A stretch of 13,394 bases of DNA, from the NCBI GenBank assembly GCA_003222835.1, contig QHXE01000520.1:1-13394 (forward strand). Reading direction: 5' to 3'. The notes under the pieces were generated by a model, which saw only the letters and a list, made by a program, of their open reading frames with translations, made no database searches and had not been told where the DNA came from. Positions 1 to 5,669 of this stretch are shown here, in pieces. How positions within the stretch are numbered: the stretch's first letter is position 1; the number at the start of each line of letters is the position of its first letter. The stretch is from Acidobacteriota bacterium (GTDB lineage: Bacteria; Acidobacteriota; Blastocatellia; Pyrinomonadales; Pyrinomonadaceae). A program made the position numbers and the translations under genes.

Positions 1-307
1 CGGCGCTAACGCTTTGACTGAAGCTGACGACGACGGTTGTGTTGCCGAGATAAATTTCATCACCATCGCGGAGTGGCGTGCCGGAGGGTGACACCGGCGC
101 GCCGTTCACGAGACTGCCGTTGGTCGAGCCTTCATCGATGATCCAGACACGATCGCCGTCGCGGTTGATGCTCGCATGCACGCGCGAGAGACTTTGGTCG
201 TTAATAACGAGGTCCGCCGGCTCAGTGCGCCCGAGAGTTAACCGGGAGCCGGACAATGGGACTTCTCTCGCCCCATCGACGGAATGAATTATGAGCGTAA
301 CTTCCAT
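1..307 (-). CDS. FHA-domain protein, N-terminal part (cut by left edge)
   Basis: About 102 residues are visible from an ATG at 307; the frame is open to the window edge. The whole visible part is a forkhead-associated (FHA) domain, a fold that binds phosphothreonine peptides. The expected signature residues are present: a Gly-Arg after the second strand (LTLGR), the SRVH motif with the phosphate-contacting Ser/Arg and the structural His, and the STNG turn. A purine-rich stretch (GAAAGAAG) precedes the ATG. The gene starts 16 bp after the stop of the FHA/TM gene at 324-1931, so the two are almost certainly co-transcribed. With two FHA genes in series and a Ser/Thr kinase upstream, it probably reads phosphorylation by that kinase or another one. 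That partner is an inference. What follows the FHA domain lies outside the window. Confidence 0.9.
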   Translation of the reverse strand, partial: MEVTLIIHSVDGAREVPLSGSRLTLGRTEPADLVINDQSLSRVHASINRDGDRVWIIDEGSTNGSLVNGAPVSPSGTPLRDGDEIYLGNTTVVVSFSQSVSA

Positions 308-323
308 ACTTCTTTCGCACGCT

Positions 324-1931
324 CTACTTTTTAGGATAGAGGTTCGAGAGCGGACTGTCGGTCAGGCCGAACTGCTGGGGATTCTCGCCGACGATTCCGG
401 CGGCGAAAAAGCGCGTGAGTCGCTCTCGTTGCTCGGCTGAGTTTATCACTTTCCACAAATCGCGGCGATCCGGCGGGAGTTGATCGCGCCACTGCGCTGC
501 TTCCTTCGTCGTCATGCCGAAACAGGCGACCCCATACAGAGGATCTCCGCCGAACAGATCTACCTCGAGCGATTTCATGTACGCGGCCGCCACCAGCGCC
601 GCGCACTTCTGATTTTGATCGGTAAGGGTTGTGGTTCCACACCGGCCGAGGTACCCGGCGCTCTGCGCCAACGCCAAAGGTACTCTCCAGAGCCCATCGC
701 CCTGAGTATTCGCAGGGCGAGTTGGCGACAAGTTAAAATTGCTGCGACTCATGGCCAGTATGTAACCCAGCGGCGGCTCTAATCCGTTTTCGTTGATAAA
801 TGAATCATTAATCACATCTCGAAAGACATGGGCGCGGTTATAAAAACCCGCGGCGACATAATCTGAAGTGCGCGCCTCGATCTGATGCAACATCTCTCGA
901 TCGAGAGTGTATTCGCGCCGCGAAAGTTCTTTGATGAGGCTCTCTGACATCTGCTTGATATCGGCGGTGGAAAGGCTCTGGCGCTGCGCGCTGTTCTGTT
1001 GACCGCTGCTGCCGGTCGATGACGGCCCCGGCCCTTCGCGATTTTCCGGAGGTTTGATTTTAGCAACCTCAAATCCCAAAACTACTTCATCGGGTTGCAC
1101 GGTGCGATTGCCTTTGTCGTCCTCCACAGTCGCGGTCAATACGTGATTGCCCGGTGTTAGGCCGGATATATCTGCGGGATCGAGCATCGCTTGATAGGGA
1201 GCGATTTCGGAAGTGGCGATCTTGGTGCCATCAAGTTGGTAAATGACGCGATCGATGCATTTGGTTTCTTCGGCCTCGAAATCGACGCGAATGGGGATTG
1301 GCGCTTTGATAGTTGTTCCGGTCTGCGGGCTCACGATACGCACGTTCGCCTTGCACTTACTCGATGAGCTAACGAAAAAGACTGCCGCCACGACACCGGT
1401 CAAAAGAAGCCCACCGCCGATTGCCCCCACAACGTACAGCGGCGACAGACCCGTCGAGGGTTGAGCGACGGGAACGGCCTGCTGAACTACCGAGCCCGCG
1501 TCCGGCAATTGACTGGCAGCCATGCCTGATACATTCACAGTGGGTTTTTCCGATGGAACAATCTGCGACGGCTGAGGCGGCGGTTCATAATGACGATCCT
1601 CGCGCTCTTCGCGTGTCTCCCAGGGAACATCGCTGAGATGAAACTCGATCATCGTCGATCCGCCCAGACAGATCAGATCGCCGTCCTCAAGTTGTCGATC
1701 CGAATCCACCGGGCGGTCGTTAAGAGTAGTGCCATTGCTGCTTCCCAACTCGATCAGCCAGAACTTATCGCCGCGCCTTTCAATCTCGGCGTGGTAGCGC
1801 GACACATTAGAGTCATCTTCAAGAGTGATGGAATTGTCGAGGGCGCGACCGATGGTCACGAGCCCGTCTTCAACTTTCAACTCGTGCGATGCGTGACCCG
1901 GCTGAATGATGACGAGTTTTGCGAACGACAT
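324..1931 (-). CDS. FHA / transmembrane / Ig-like / degenerate lytic-transglycosylase-like protein
   Basis: 535 residues from the ATG at 1931, which begins directly at the first FHA strand (MSFAKLVIIQPG). A GTG 63 bp upstream would add 21 residues without domain sense, so I reject it. Residues 1-100 form an FHA domain with the IGR, VSRYH and SSNGT signatures. A Pro/Gln-rich linker follows, then one membrane helix at about 164-188, then an Ig-like beta domain at about 195-290, typical of bacterial domains that detect or arrange partners outside the cell. A Ser/Gln-rich spacer leads to a C-terminal helical region (385-500) that resembles SLT lytic transglycosylases: an RSNF motif at 396-399 and GLWRVP at 413-418 match the family's ESxF and GLWQxMP. 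The catalytic Glu is Arg396, so cleavage of peptidoglycan is unlikely; binding is more plausible. Likely topology is FHA inside and the rest outside. It is followed after 16 bp by another FHA gene. Confidence 0.85.
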   Translation of the reverse strand: MSFAKLVIIQPGHASHELKVEDGLVTIGRALDNSITLEDDSNVSRYHAEIERRGDKFWLIELGSSNGTTLNDRPVDSDRQLEDGDLICLGGSTMIEFHLSDVPWETREEREDRHYEPPPQPSQIVPSEKPTVNVSGMAASQLPDAGSVVQQAVPVAQPSTGLSPLYVVGAIGGGLLLTGVVAAVFFVSSSSKCKANVRIVSPQTGTTIKAPIPIRVDFEAEETKCIDRVIYQLDGTKIATSEIAPYQAMLDPADISGLTPGNHVLTATVEDDKGNRTVQPDEVVLGFEVAKIKPPENREGPGPSSTGSSGQQNSAQRQSLSTADIKQMSESLIKELSRREYTLDREMLHQIEARTSDYVAAGFYNRAHVFRDVINDSFINENGLEPPLGYILAMSRSNFNLSPTRPANTQGDGLWRVPLALAQSAGYLGRCGTTTLTDQNQKCAALVAAAYMKSLEVDLFGGDPLYGVACFGMTTKEAAQWRDQLPPDRRDLWKVINSAEQRERLTRFFAAGIVGENPQQFGLTDSPLSNLYPKK

Positions 1932-1982
1932 GATGCGTATGTCCGATGAGTTTTGGCTTGCGGTTGAGTACGACAAACTCAG

Positions 1983-2011
1983 ACTATCGAACACTTACAT
2001 TTTAACGACAA
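1983..2011 (-). promoter_or_regulatory. Candidate sigma70-like promoter for the FHA genes
   Basis: On the minus strand, TTGTCG (2011-2006) and GATAGT (1988-1983) are separated by 17 bp. Each matches four of six consensus bases. Transcription would start near 1976, leaving a leader of about 45 nt before the ATG at 1931. It lies beyond the paired repeat at 2070-2234, which could insulate the FHA genes from the upstream operon. This is a weak match found by eye; a chance occurrence is quite possible. Confidence 0.25.
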
Positions 2012-2069
2012 AAAGCGAGAGGGCAATCCCGCGAACGTGGGCGGGCCACATATTAATTGTAGGTAGAGT

Positions 2070-2234
2070 CCCCTCTCCCTTTGGGAGAGGTTGGGTGAGG
2101 GCTTAGCTGAGTAACCGGAAAAAGAAAAGTCTCCTCCTTTGAGTTGTCCGATCAACTTGGATAAGAAGGGAGAGGTGGTTTGCTTCGTATTTGCTAGGCC
2201 CTCACCCCCAACCCTCTCCCAAAGGGAGAGGGGG
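2070..2234. repeat. Paired palindromic repeat (REPIN-like), family A
   Basis: The left unit (2070-2101) carries CCCTCTCCC, TTT, GGGAGAGG, followed by TTGGGTGAGGG. The right unit (2198-2234) is nearly its exact reverse complement. Each unit is itself a hairpin, and the two units together can fold into one long stem around about 96 bp of spacer. This is the layout of a REPIN: two REP-type palindromes in opposite orientation, usually mobilised by a RAYT transposase encoded elsewhere. CCCTCTCCC-type interspersed repeats are common in many bacterial genomes. It begins 14 bp after the stop of the DUF4384 pseudogene and fills half of the 317-bp gap (1932-2248), so it may also limit read-through or protect the upstream 3' end. 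The rest of the gap holds only the candidate promoter at 1983-2011. Confidence 0.8.
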
Positions 2235-2248
2235 TATGTCAAATGATC

Positions 2249-2972
2249 TCAGCTTCCCTTATTGAGCGGCACCCGAACAATAATATCTTCATTGTCCGCT
2301 CGATTTGTGTTGGTGACCCAGACGGCATAGCGGCTGCCGGGATTCTTGGCGTTTGCGGGGCGGCCATAAATCTTATAGTCCTGCATACGCGCGCTCTTCA
2401 TGTAGCTGTCGATAACTTCTTTTTTGAGCACCCCGCTGGCGAGCGCTTCCCTGACGGCTTCATTCGCCCCGGCTTTGTTTGGCAAGTCGACGATCTGATC
2501 CCGGCTGAAGACGATAATAAAAAATTCCTTGGTAGGCTCGTTGGTGACTTTGTACCAGCACTCATTAGGGTCGGGAGCAGGGCAGTTTACTGGTGGCAGG
2601 ATGAACTCTTGATTTTTGGTCACGTCGTTCTCACCGTTATTAACGCGCGAATCAGGAAACATAATCAGGCCGTCCTGTCCTTCTTTCTGATAGATGACGT
2701 AAAGGAAGCCATCCTGGTTAGCGGTCACTCCGAGCCGCAATTGATCGCCGTTGTGAAAGACGCGGCGATGTCTCGGTCTTTGGGCGCACGGCCGTTCTCT
2801 TACGCGGTTTATAGACATGCTTCGGTTTGGCCTTCCGCTGGATTGTCTGGGGCTTGTCCCAGGTAGTCGAGTTCTCCTGCGCACGGCCCGGAGCAGCGTC
2901 CATCATGACGAAAAGCGAAAACAGGCTGAGGAGAGTTGTAACGCAACAAAAACTAACGGTTCGGAACTTCAT
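2249..2972 (-). pseudogene. Secreted DUF4384 protein gene, frameshifted (apparent internal deletion)
   Basis: Two frames together make one recognisable gene. From the ATG at 2972, preceded by a good Shine-Dalgarno (GGAGG at 2987-2983), comes a signal peptide (hydrophobic stretch about residues 6-24, then a GRAQ-type cleavage site near residue 32) and a Lys/Pro/Arg-rich linker. That frame runs on to a stop at 2718 as Arg/Ser-rich sequence of no apparent sense. In the next frame, from about 2770 down to the TGA at 2249, lies the body of a DUF4384 domain: VFHNGDQLRLGVTANQDG, FLYVIYQ, MFPD and a closing YAVWVTNTN...VPLNK. The switch falls near 2770. The normal family order also has a strand such as LTxxxRL...V(D/N)P just before the NGD motif, and this is missing here. 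That points to a loss of roughly 70 bp (3n+2) rather than a single-base slip. The product would be periplasmic or outer-surface; its molecular function is unknown. Assembly error is the main alternative. Confidence 0.75.
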
Positions 2973-2993
2973 CTTCTTTGTACCTCCGAAAAT

Positions 2994-3062
2994 GTAGAAC
3001 AGGCCGCCAGCCTGTTCAGGTTTTTCCGTTCAGCCATGGAACAGGCTGGCAGCCTGTTCTAC
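2994..3062. repeat. Paired palindromic repeat (REPIN-like), family B, copy 1
   Basis: Two 21-bp units, each a palindrome of the form GAACAGGCT-3 nt-AGCCTGTTC, lie at 2997-3017 and 3039-3059. With the flanking GT/AC they are inverted relative to each other around about 21 bp; the left unit has one changed base (GCCGCC instead of GCTGCC). The element fills the gap between the stop of the FGE-like gene (3081) and the start region of the DUF4384 gene (ATG at 2972). A second copy lies at 5587-5655 in the same relative position. Confidence 0.85.
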
Positions 3063-3080
3063 CTGAACCCTCCTCGAAAA

Positions 3081-4319
3081 CTATTTCTGTGAGCGCAGCT
3101 TCTCTTGCAGCTTCGGATCATTAGCGGAGACGGCGCAACGGAAACCAATGAGCCAGCTACGCTCCTTTTTTTCTGCCGCAGAAAATTCCGCGGGTGCATA
3201 CGTTCGGCGCGTAGTTCGCGCATCGTCAGGTCCGTAATGGAAGCTGCCACCGCGCACTACCCGGTTAGTGCCGCCAAAGTTCGGATCGGTTGCCGTGTTA
3301 TTCGGATAAGGCTGATAGAGAGCATCGACCCATTCGATTACGTTCCCGGCCATGTCCTGTGCTCCGTAAGCGCTGGCGCCGTTTGGCTTTGAGCCGACAG
3401 CGCTGGTGTGATTCGAATTGAGCGTAGCCTGGCCCCCATCGGCGCTATCGCCCCAAGGCCACATGCGTTTCTTCGCGTCCGAAGTCGGCCCCCAGGACGC
3501 GGCTTTCTCCCATTCTTCTTCGGTGGGCAGACGTTTGCCCGCCCACGACGCATAAGCCGACGCATCGGCAAAGTTCACGCCCACAACCGGCATCTTTGGC
3601 TGGTTGAAATAGCTGTTGTCCCACCAGGGATTAGTGGGAGGTTTTCGCTTCGTCGCGTCGCAGAACTTCTTGTACTGCTCGTTCGAGACTTCTAGCTTAT
3701 CGATATAAAAGTCGGGAAGGGTTACCTTGTGCGCAGGCTTCTCTTCGGGATTGTGATTGTCATCCCCCATGATAAATTCACCGGCGTTGACCAGCACCAT
3801 CAGGCCAATGTAATCGATCTCTCTCGGCAGTCCCGCGGGGGCTTTCCCTTCCGATGTAGTAAGTTGCGCCACTACAATCTTCGAGTCGCCGTCCTGCCCG
3901 GTGACCGTCGTATTGAAATCTCCATAGCCTTCATGCGAGACACGCACCACACGCTTGCCCGCTTTCAAACCAGGCACTCTGATCGATCCATCGGCTGACG
4001 TGACACCGCGACTGATATTATCTATGAACACGTCACTGCCCGGAGGCGCGCCCCTCACGATCATCGTAAACCCAGGCTGGCGAAAGAAGATATAGATCAG
4101 CACCACGGCCGCCAGCACGAACAGCACCAGCGCGCCCGCGCCACCCAACCATACCCAGATCGGAATACCGCGTCGCGGTCCGGACGGCGGCGGTGTTGGT
4201 CTTGATTGTGGCGGTGGTTGAGATGGTCTGAGCGGGACTGTCCCGCCGGATGTTGGAATCAGCGGAGTTGTTTGGCCGTAGTCAGCGCCCGCCGGATCAT
4301 TTTCATTAGGGTCATCCAT
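3081..4319 (-). CDS. Membrane-anchored PEGA and FGE-sulfatase-fold protein
   Basis: 412 residues from the ATG at 4319, with GGAG/AAGGA bases just upstream. Residues 1-50 are a Pro-rich cytoplasmic tail ending in Arg-Arg. A single membrane helix follows at about 52-79, then a PEGA domain at about 84-152 (GSDVFIDN...GLKAGKRVVRVSHEGY), a small surface beta module. Residues 170-400 are a full formylglycine-generating-enzyme (FGE)/sulfatase-modifying-factor fold: F(I)MG at 182-185, the KVTLPDFYIDKLEVSNEQY segment, MPVVGV, W-A-GKRLPTEEEWEKAA, the GNVIEWV segment, RVVRGGSF at 353-360 and GFRCA at 392-396. True FGEs carry an active-site Cys pair after the RGGS strand; here HYGPDDARTTRR follows and no Cys is seen, so sulfatase activation is unlikely. 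Such Cys-less domains occur widely in signalling and conflict proteins as binding modules. The gene starts after a 364-bp gap and probably has its own promoter. A transcript could continue into the DUF4384 gene. Confidence 0.92.
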   Translation of the reverse strand: MDDPNENDPAGADYGQTTPLIPTSGGTVPLRPSQPPPQSRPTPPPSGPRRGIPIWVWLGGAGALVLFVLAAVVLIYIFFRQPGFTMIVRGAPPGSDVFIDNISRGVTSADGSIRVPGLKAGKRVVRVSHEGYGDFNTTVTGQDGDSKIVVAQLTTSEGKAPAGLPREIDYIGLMVLVNAGEFIMGDDNHNPEEKPAHKVTLPDFYIDKLEVSNEQYKKFCDATKRKPPTNPWWDNSYFNQPKMPVVGVNFADASAYASWAGKRLPTEEEWEKAASWGPTSDAKKRMWPWGDSADGGQATLNSNHTSAVGSKPNGASAYGAQDMAGNVIEWVDALYQPYPNNTATDPNFGGTNRVVRGGSFHYGPDDARTTRRTYAPAEFSAAEKKERSWLIGFRCAVSANDPKLQEKLRSQK

Positions 4320-4683
4320 TTCCTTGCTCCGCTCAGAAGCTGATTGAAAGAAGTGGCAATAAGGTACAAACGCCCTGTGGGCGTGTCAAGGCTAGTGTCT
4401 GTGCGCGCGCAGGCGCGAGACGGTATTGATTGTTGAAGACAACTAGACAGTCCGTGCAACGTCTCAAGAGGAATCCTTGAATGCAAACCGCTACAAGTCG
4501 ATGATTGTGCTCAACAGCGACTGAGGCACGGCGGCTCTCTCAGAAGCCTGATGACAATGTCCAATTGCCAATCAGAAATATGCGGAAGAACTGGCGCGAG
4601 TTGGGAAAAGATTGTTAGTTGAATGCTCCTTTGAAGTGGCCTGTCTTCTCTGTCACTTTGTATAAATTCAGATAAGGCCTTAC
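4320..4683. other. Non-coding gap (364 bp) between DUF4384 and FGE-like genes
   Basis: No frame here has convincing coding character. It holds the candidate minus-strand promoter at 4361-4389. A 10-bp perfect palindrome TAAGGCCTTA (4673-4682) lies right after the stop of the upstream DUF4384 gene but has no following T-run, so it is not a classical terminator. Nested inverted repeats are present at 4417-4465: GAGACG/CGTCTC outside, GTTG-AAGA-CAAC (4432-4443) inside. The GC-rich run at 4401-4417 (GTGCGCGCGCAGGCGCG) lies just upstream of the promoter. I see no tRNA, riboswitch or protein gene. Confidence 0.6.
4361..4389 (-). promoter_or_regulatory. Candidate promoter of the FGE-like gene with an embedded palindrome
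   Basis: A perfect -35 hexamer TTGACA (4389-4384) is followed after 17 bp by TACCTT (4366-4361), a poor -10 (three of six). The start would be near 4354, giving a leader of about 35 nt to the ATG at 4319. The spacer contains the perfect palindrome CGCCC-ACA-GGGCG (4383-4371), placed where a bound repressor or activator would control polymerase. The perfect -35, correct spacing and position favour a real promoter; the weak -10 argues for activation or for chance. Confidence 0.42.
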
Positions 4684-5568
4684 CTACTTACGAAACTTCA
4701 GAGGCACACTTACGACGATCGGATTAGCAGGCTTAATCGCTACCCGATAGACGGTTTGAGGCGCCGGATCATCTTTTGTTAGTTCGGGCGAGCCGTCCGT
4801 TCCGGCCGCTTGTTCCTTCTCGGTCATTGTCTGACCGGCGCCACCTTGCATTTCGAATCGAGTGGCGCTTGCGCCCCACCGCTTCTCCCACAATTCGACT
4901 TGCTGACGCGCCAGCTTAATACTCTTAGGGCCGAGCTGGGCTGGGTCGATTAAAGGTTCTGGGGAAACGAGAATGGTCACGATTTCGCCCACGTGAACCT
5001 TCGAACTCTCGCTTGGCTTAATTCTGAATTTTCCACTGGTCGAAGGAATGTAAATCAGACGGCCAGCCTTTACAAAGTTAGCGTCGCGTGTTTTTTGCTT
5101 GGGAAAGATCAAAATCGGATCACCCGTCGTGCCGTCGGCATATTGTTCGCGATCGATGACGTAGAGATAACCTGCCCGCGACAGCGACTCGATACTGAGG
5201 CGGACCATTTGACCGGTTGCCAAAGGAGTTCCTTCCTCGATTCGCTCGAGCGTCCAATCTCCCTCTTCCTCTTCAACTAATTCCTTTGTCCTATCCCCGA
5301 CCAGCGAACGACGGAAGCGCCAGAAAGTAACGCCCAGTTGCGCAAAAGTCGTACCCGGAGGCGGAGTGTCCGCCGCGCCCGTGGTTGGGGATTTGGCAGC
5401 GGGCTTATACCGAGCAGCGGAAGATTTTTTTGTCGTTCCGGGACGGTCCTTAATAAATTCTTCAGCCTTGATAGCTTTGGAAGAATCTTCGTCCTGCGCC
5501 GCAACCTCCAGAGCGCCAGCAAGACAAACGAACAGCACAAGCAATAAGAGAAGTCTCTTGGTTAACAT
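4684..5568 (-). CDS. Secreted DUF4384-domain protein
   Basis: 294 residues from the ATG at 5568, fixed by a strong Shine-Dalgarno (GAGGAGGG at 5579-5572). A Leu-rich signal peptide spans residues 1-24, with probable cleavage after EVAA. A Lys/Thr/Pro-rich linker (30-72) leads to the DUF4384 domain at about 75-205: LGVTFWRFRR, then GQMVRLSIESLSRAGYLYVID (118-138, the family core), LIFPK (153-157) and VGEIVTILVSPEPL. The C-terminal part (215-294) is charged and ends in a beta strand (VYRVAIKPANPIVVSVPLKF), probably completing the sandwich. The export signal indicates a periplasmic or outer-face location. Function of DUF4384 is not established; it is often encoded beside or fused to kinases, caspases and FGE-like proteins in acidobacteria. 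It follows the kinase gene after about 100 bp, most of which is a paired palindrome. The domain also forms the C-terminus of that kinase. Confidence 0.9.
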   Translation of the reverse strand: MLTKRLLLLLVLFVCLAGALEVAAQDEDSSKAIKAEEFIKDRPGTTKKSSAARYKPAAKSPTTGAADTPPPGTTFAQLGVTFWRFRRSLVGDRTKELVEEEEGDWTLERIEEGTPLATGQMVRLSIESLSRAGYLYVIDREQYADGTTGDPILIFPKQKTRDANFVKAGRLIYIPSTSGKFRIKPSESSKVHVGEIVTILVSPEPLIDPAQLGPKSIKLARQQVELWEKRWGASATRFEMQGGAGQTMTEKEQAAGTDGSPELTKDDPAPQTVYRVAIKPANPIVVSVPLKFRK

Positions 5569-5586
5569 GATCCCTCCTCGGCAAAT

Positions 5587-5655
5587 GTAGAACAGGCTGC
5601 CAGCCTGTCCGTCTTCATTGTTTCAGGGTAGAACAGGCTGGCAGCCGGTTCTACA
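5587..5655. repeat. Paired palindromic repeat (REPIN-like), family B, copy 2
   Basis: Units at 5590-5610 (GAACAGGCT-GCC-AGCCTGTCC) and 5631-5651 (GAACAGGCT-GGC-AGCCGGTTC) are inverted about a 20-bp spacer, each one base short of a perfect palindrome arm. As in copy 1, the left edge reads AAATGTAGAACAGG, and the copy sits between an upstream stop (5670) and the Shine-Dalgarno of a DUF4384 gene. The spacers of the two copies differ, so only the palindromes are conserved. Confidence 0.85.
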
Positions 5656-5669
5656 TAATTGACTCCCTA

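Noticed and set aside
1932..1994. Upstream GTG start adding 21 residues to the FHA/TM protein
   Set aside because: The added residues have no domain role, and the FHA domain begins exactly at the downstream ATG.
2028..2045. Hairpin CCCGC...GCGGG followed on the minus strand by a T-run, as a terminator
   Set aside because: The stem is only five base pairs and the T-run starts about 13 nt after it, so it lacks the form of an intrinsic terminator.
2243..2866. A 207-codon open frame on the plus strand
   Set aside because: It is antisense to the DUF4384 domain body, which is convincing on the minus strand.
4620..4683. Terminator after the DUF4384 gene (AAGTG...CACTT and TAAGGCCTTA)
   Set aside because: Stems are short or AT-rich and no T-run follows on the minus strand.
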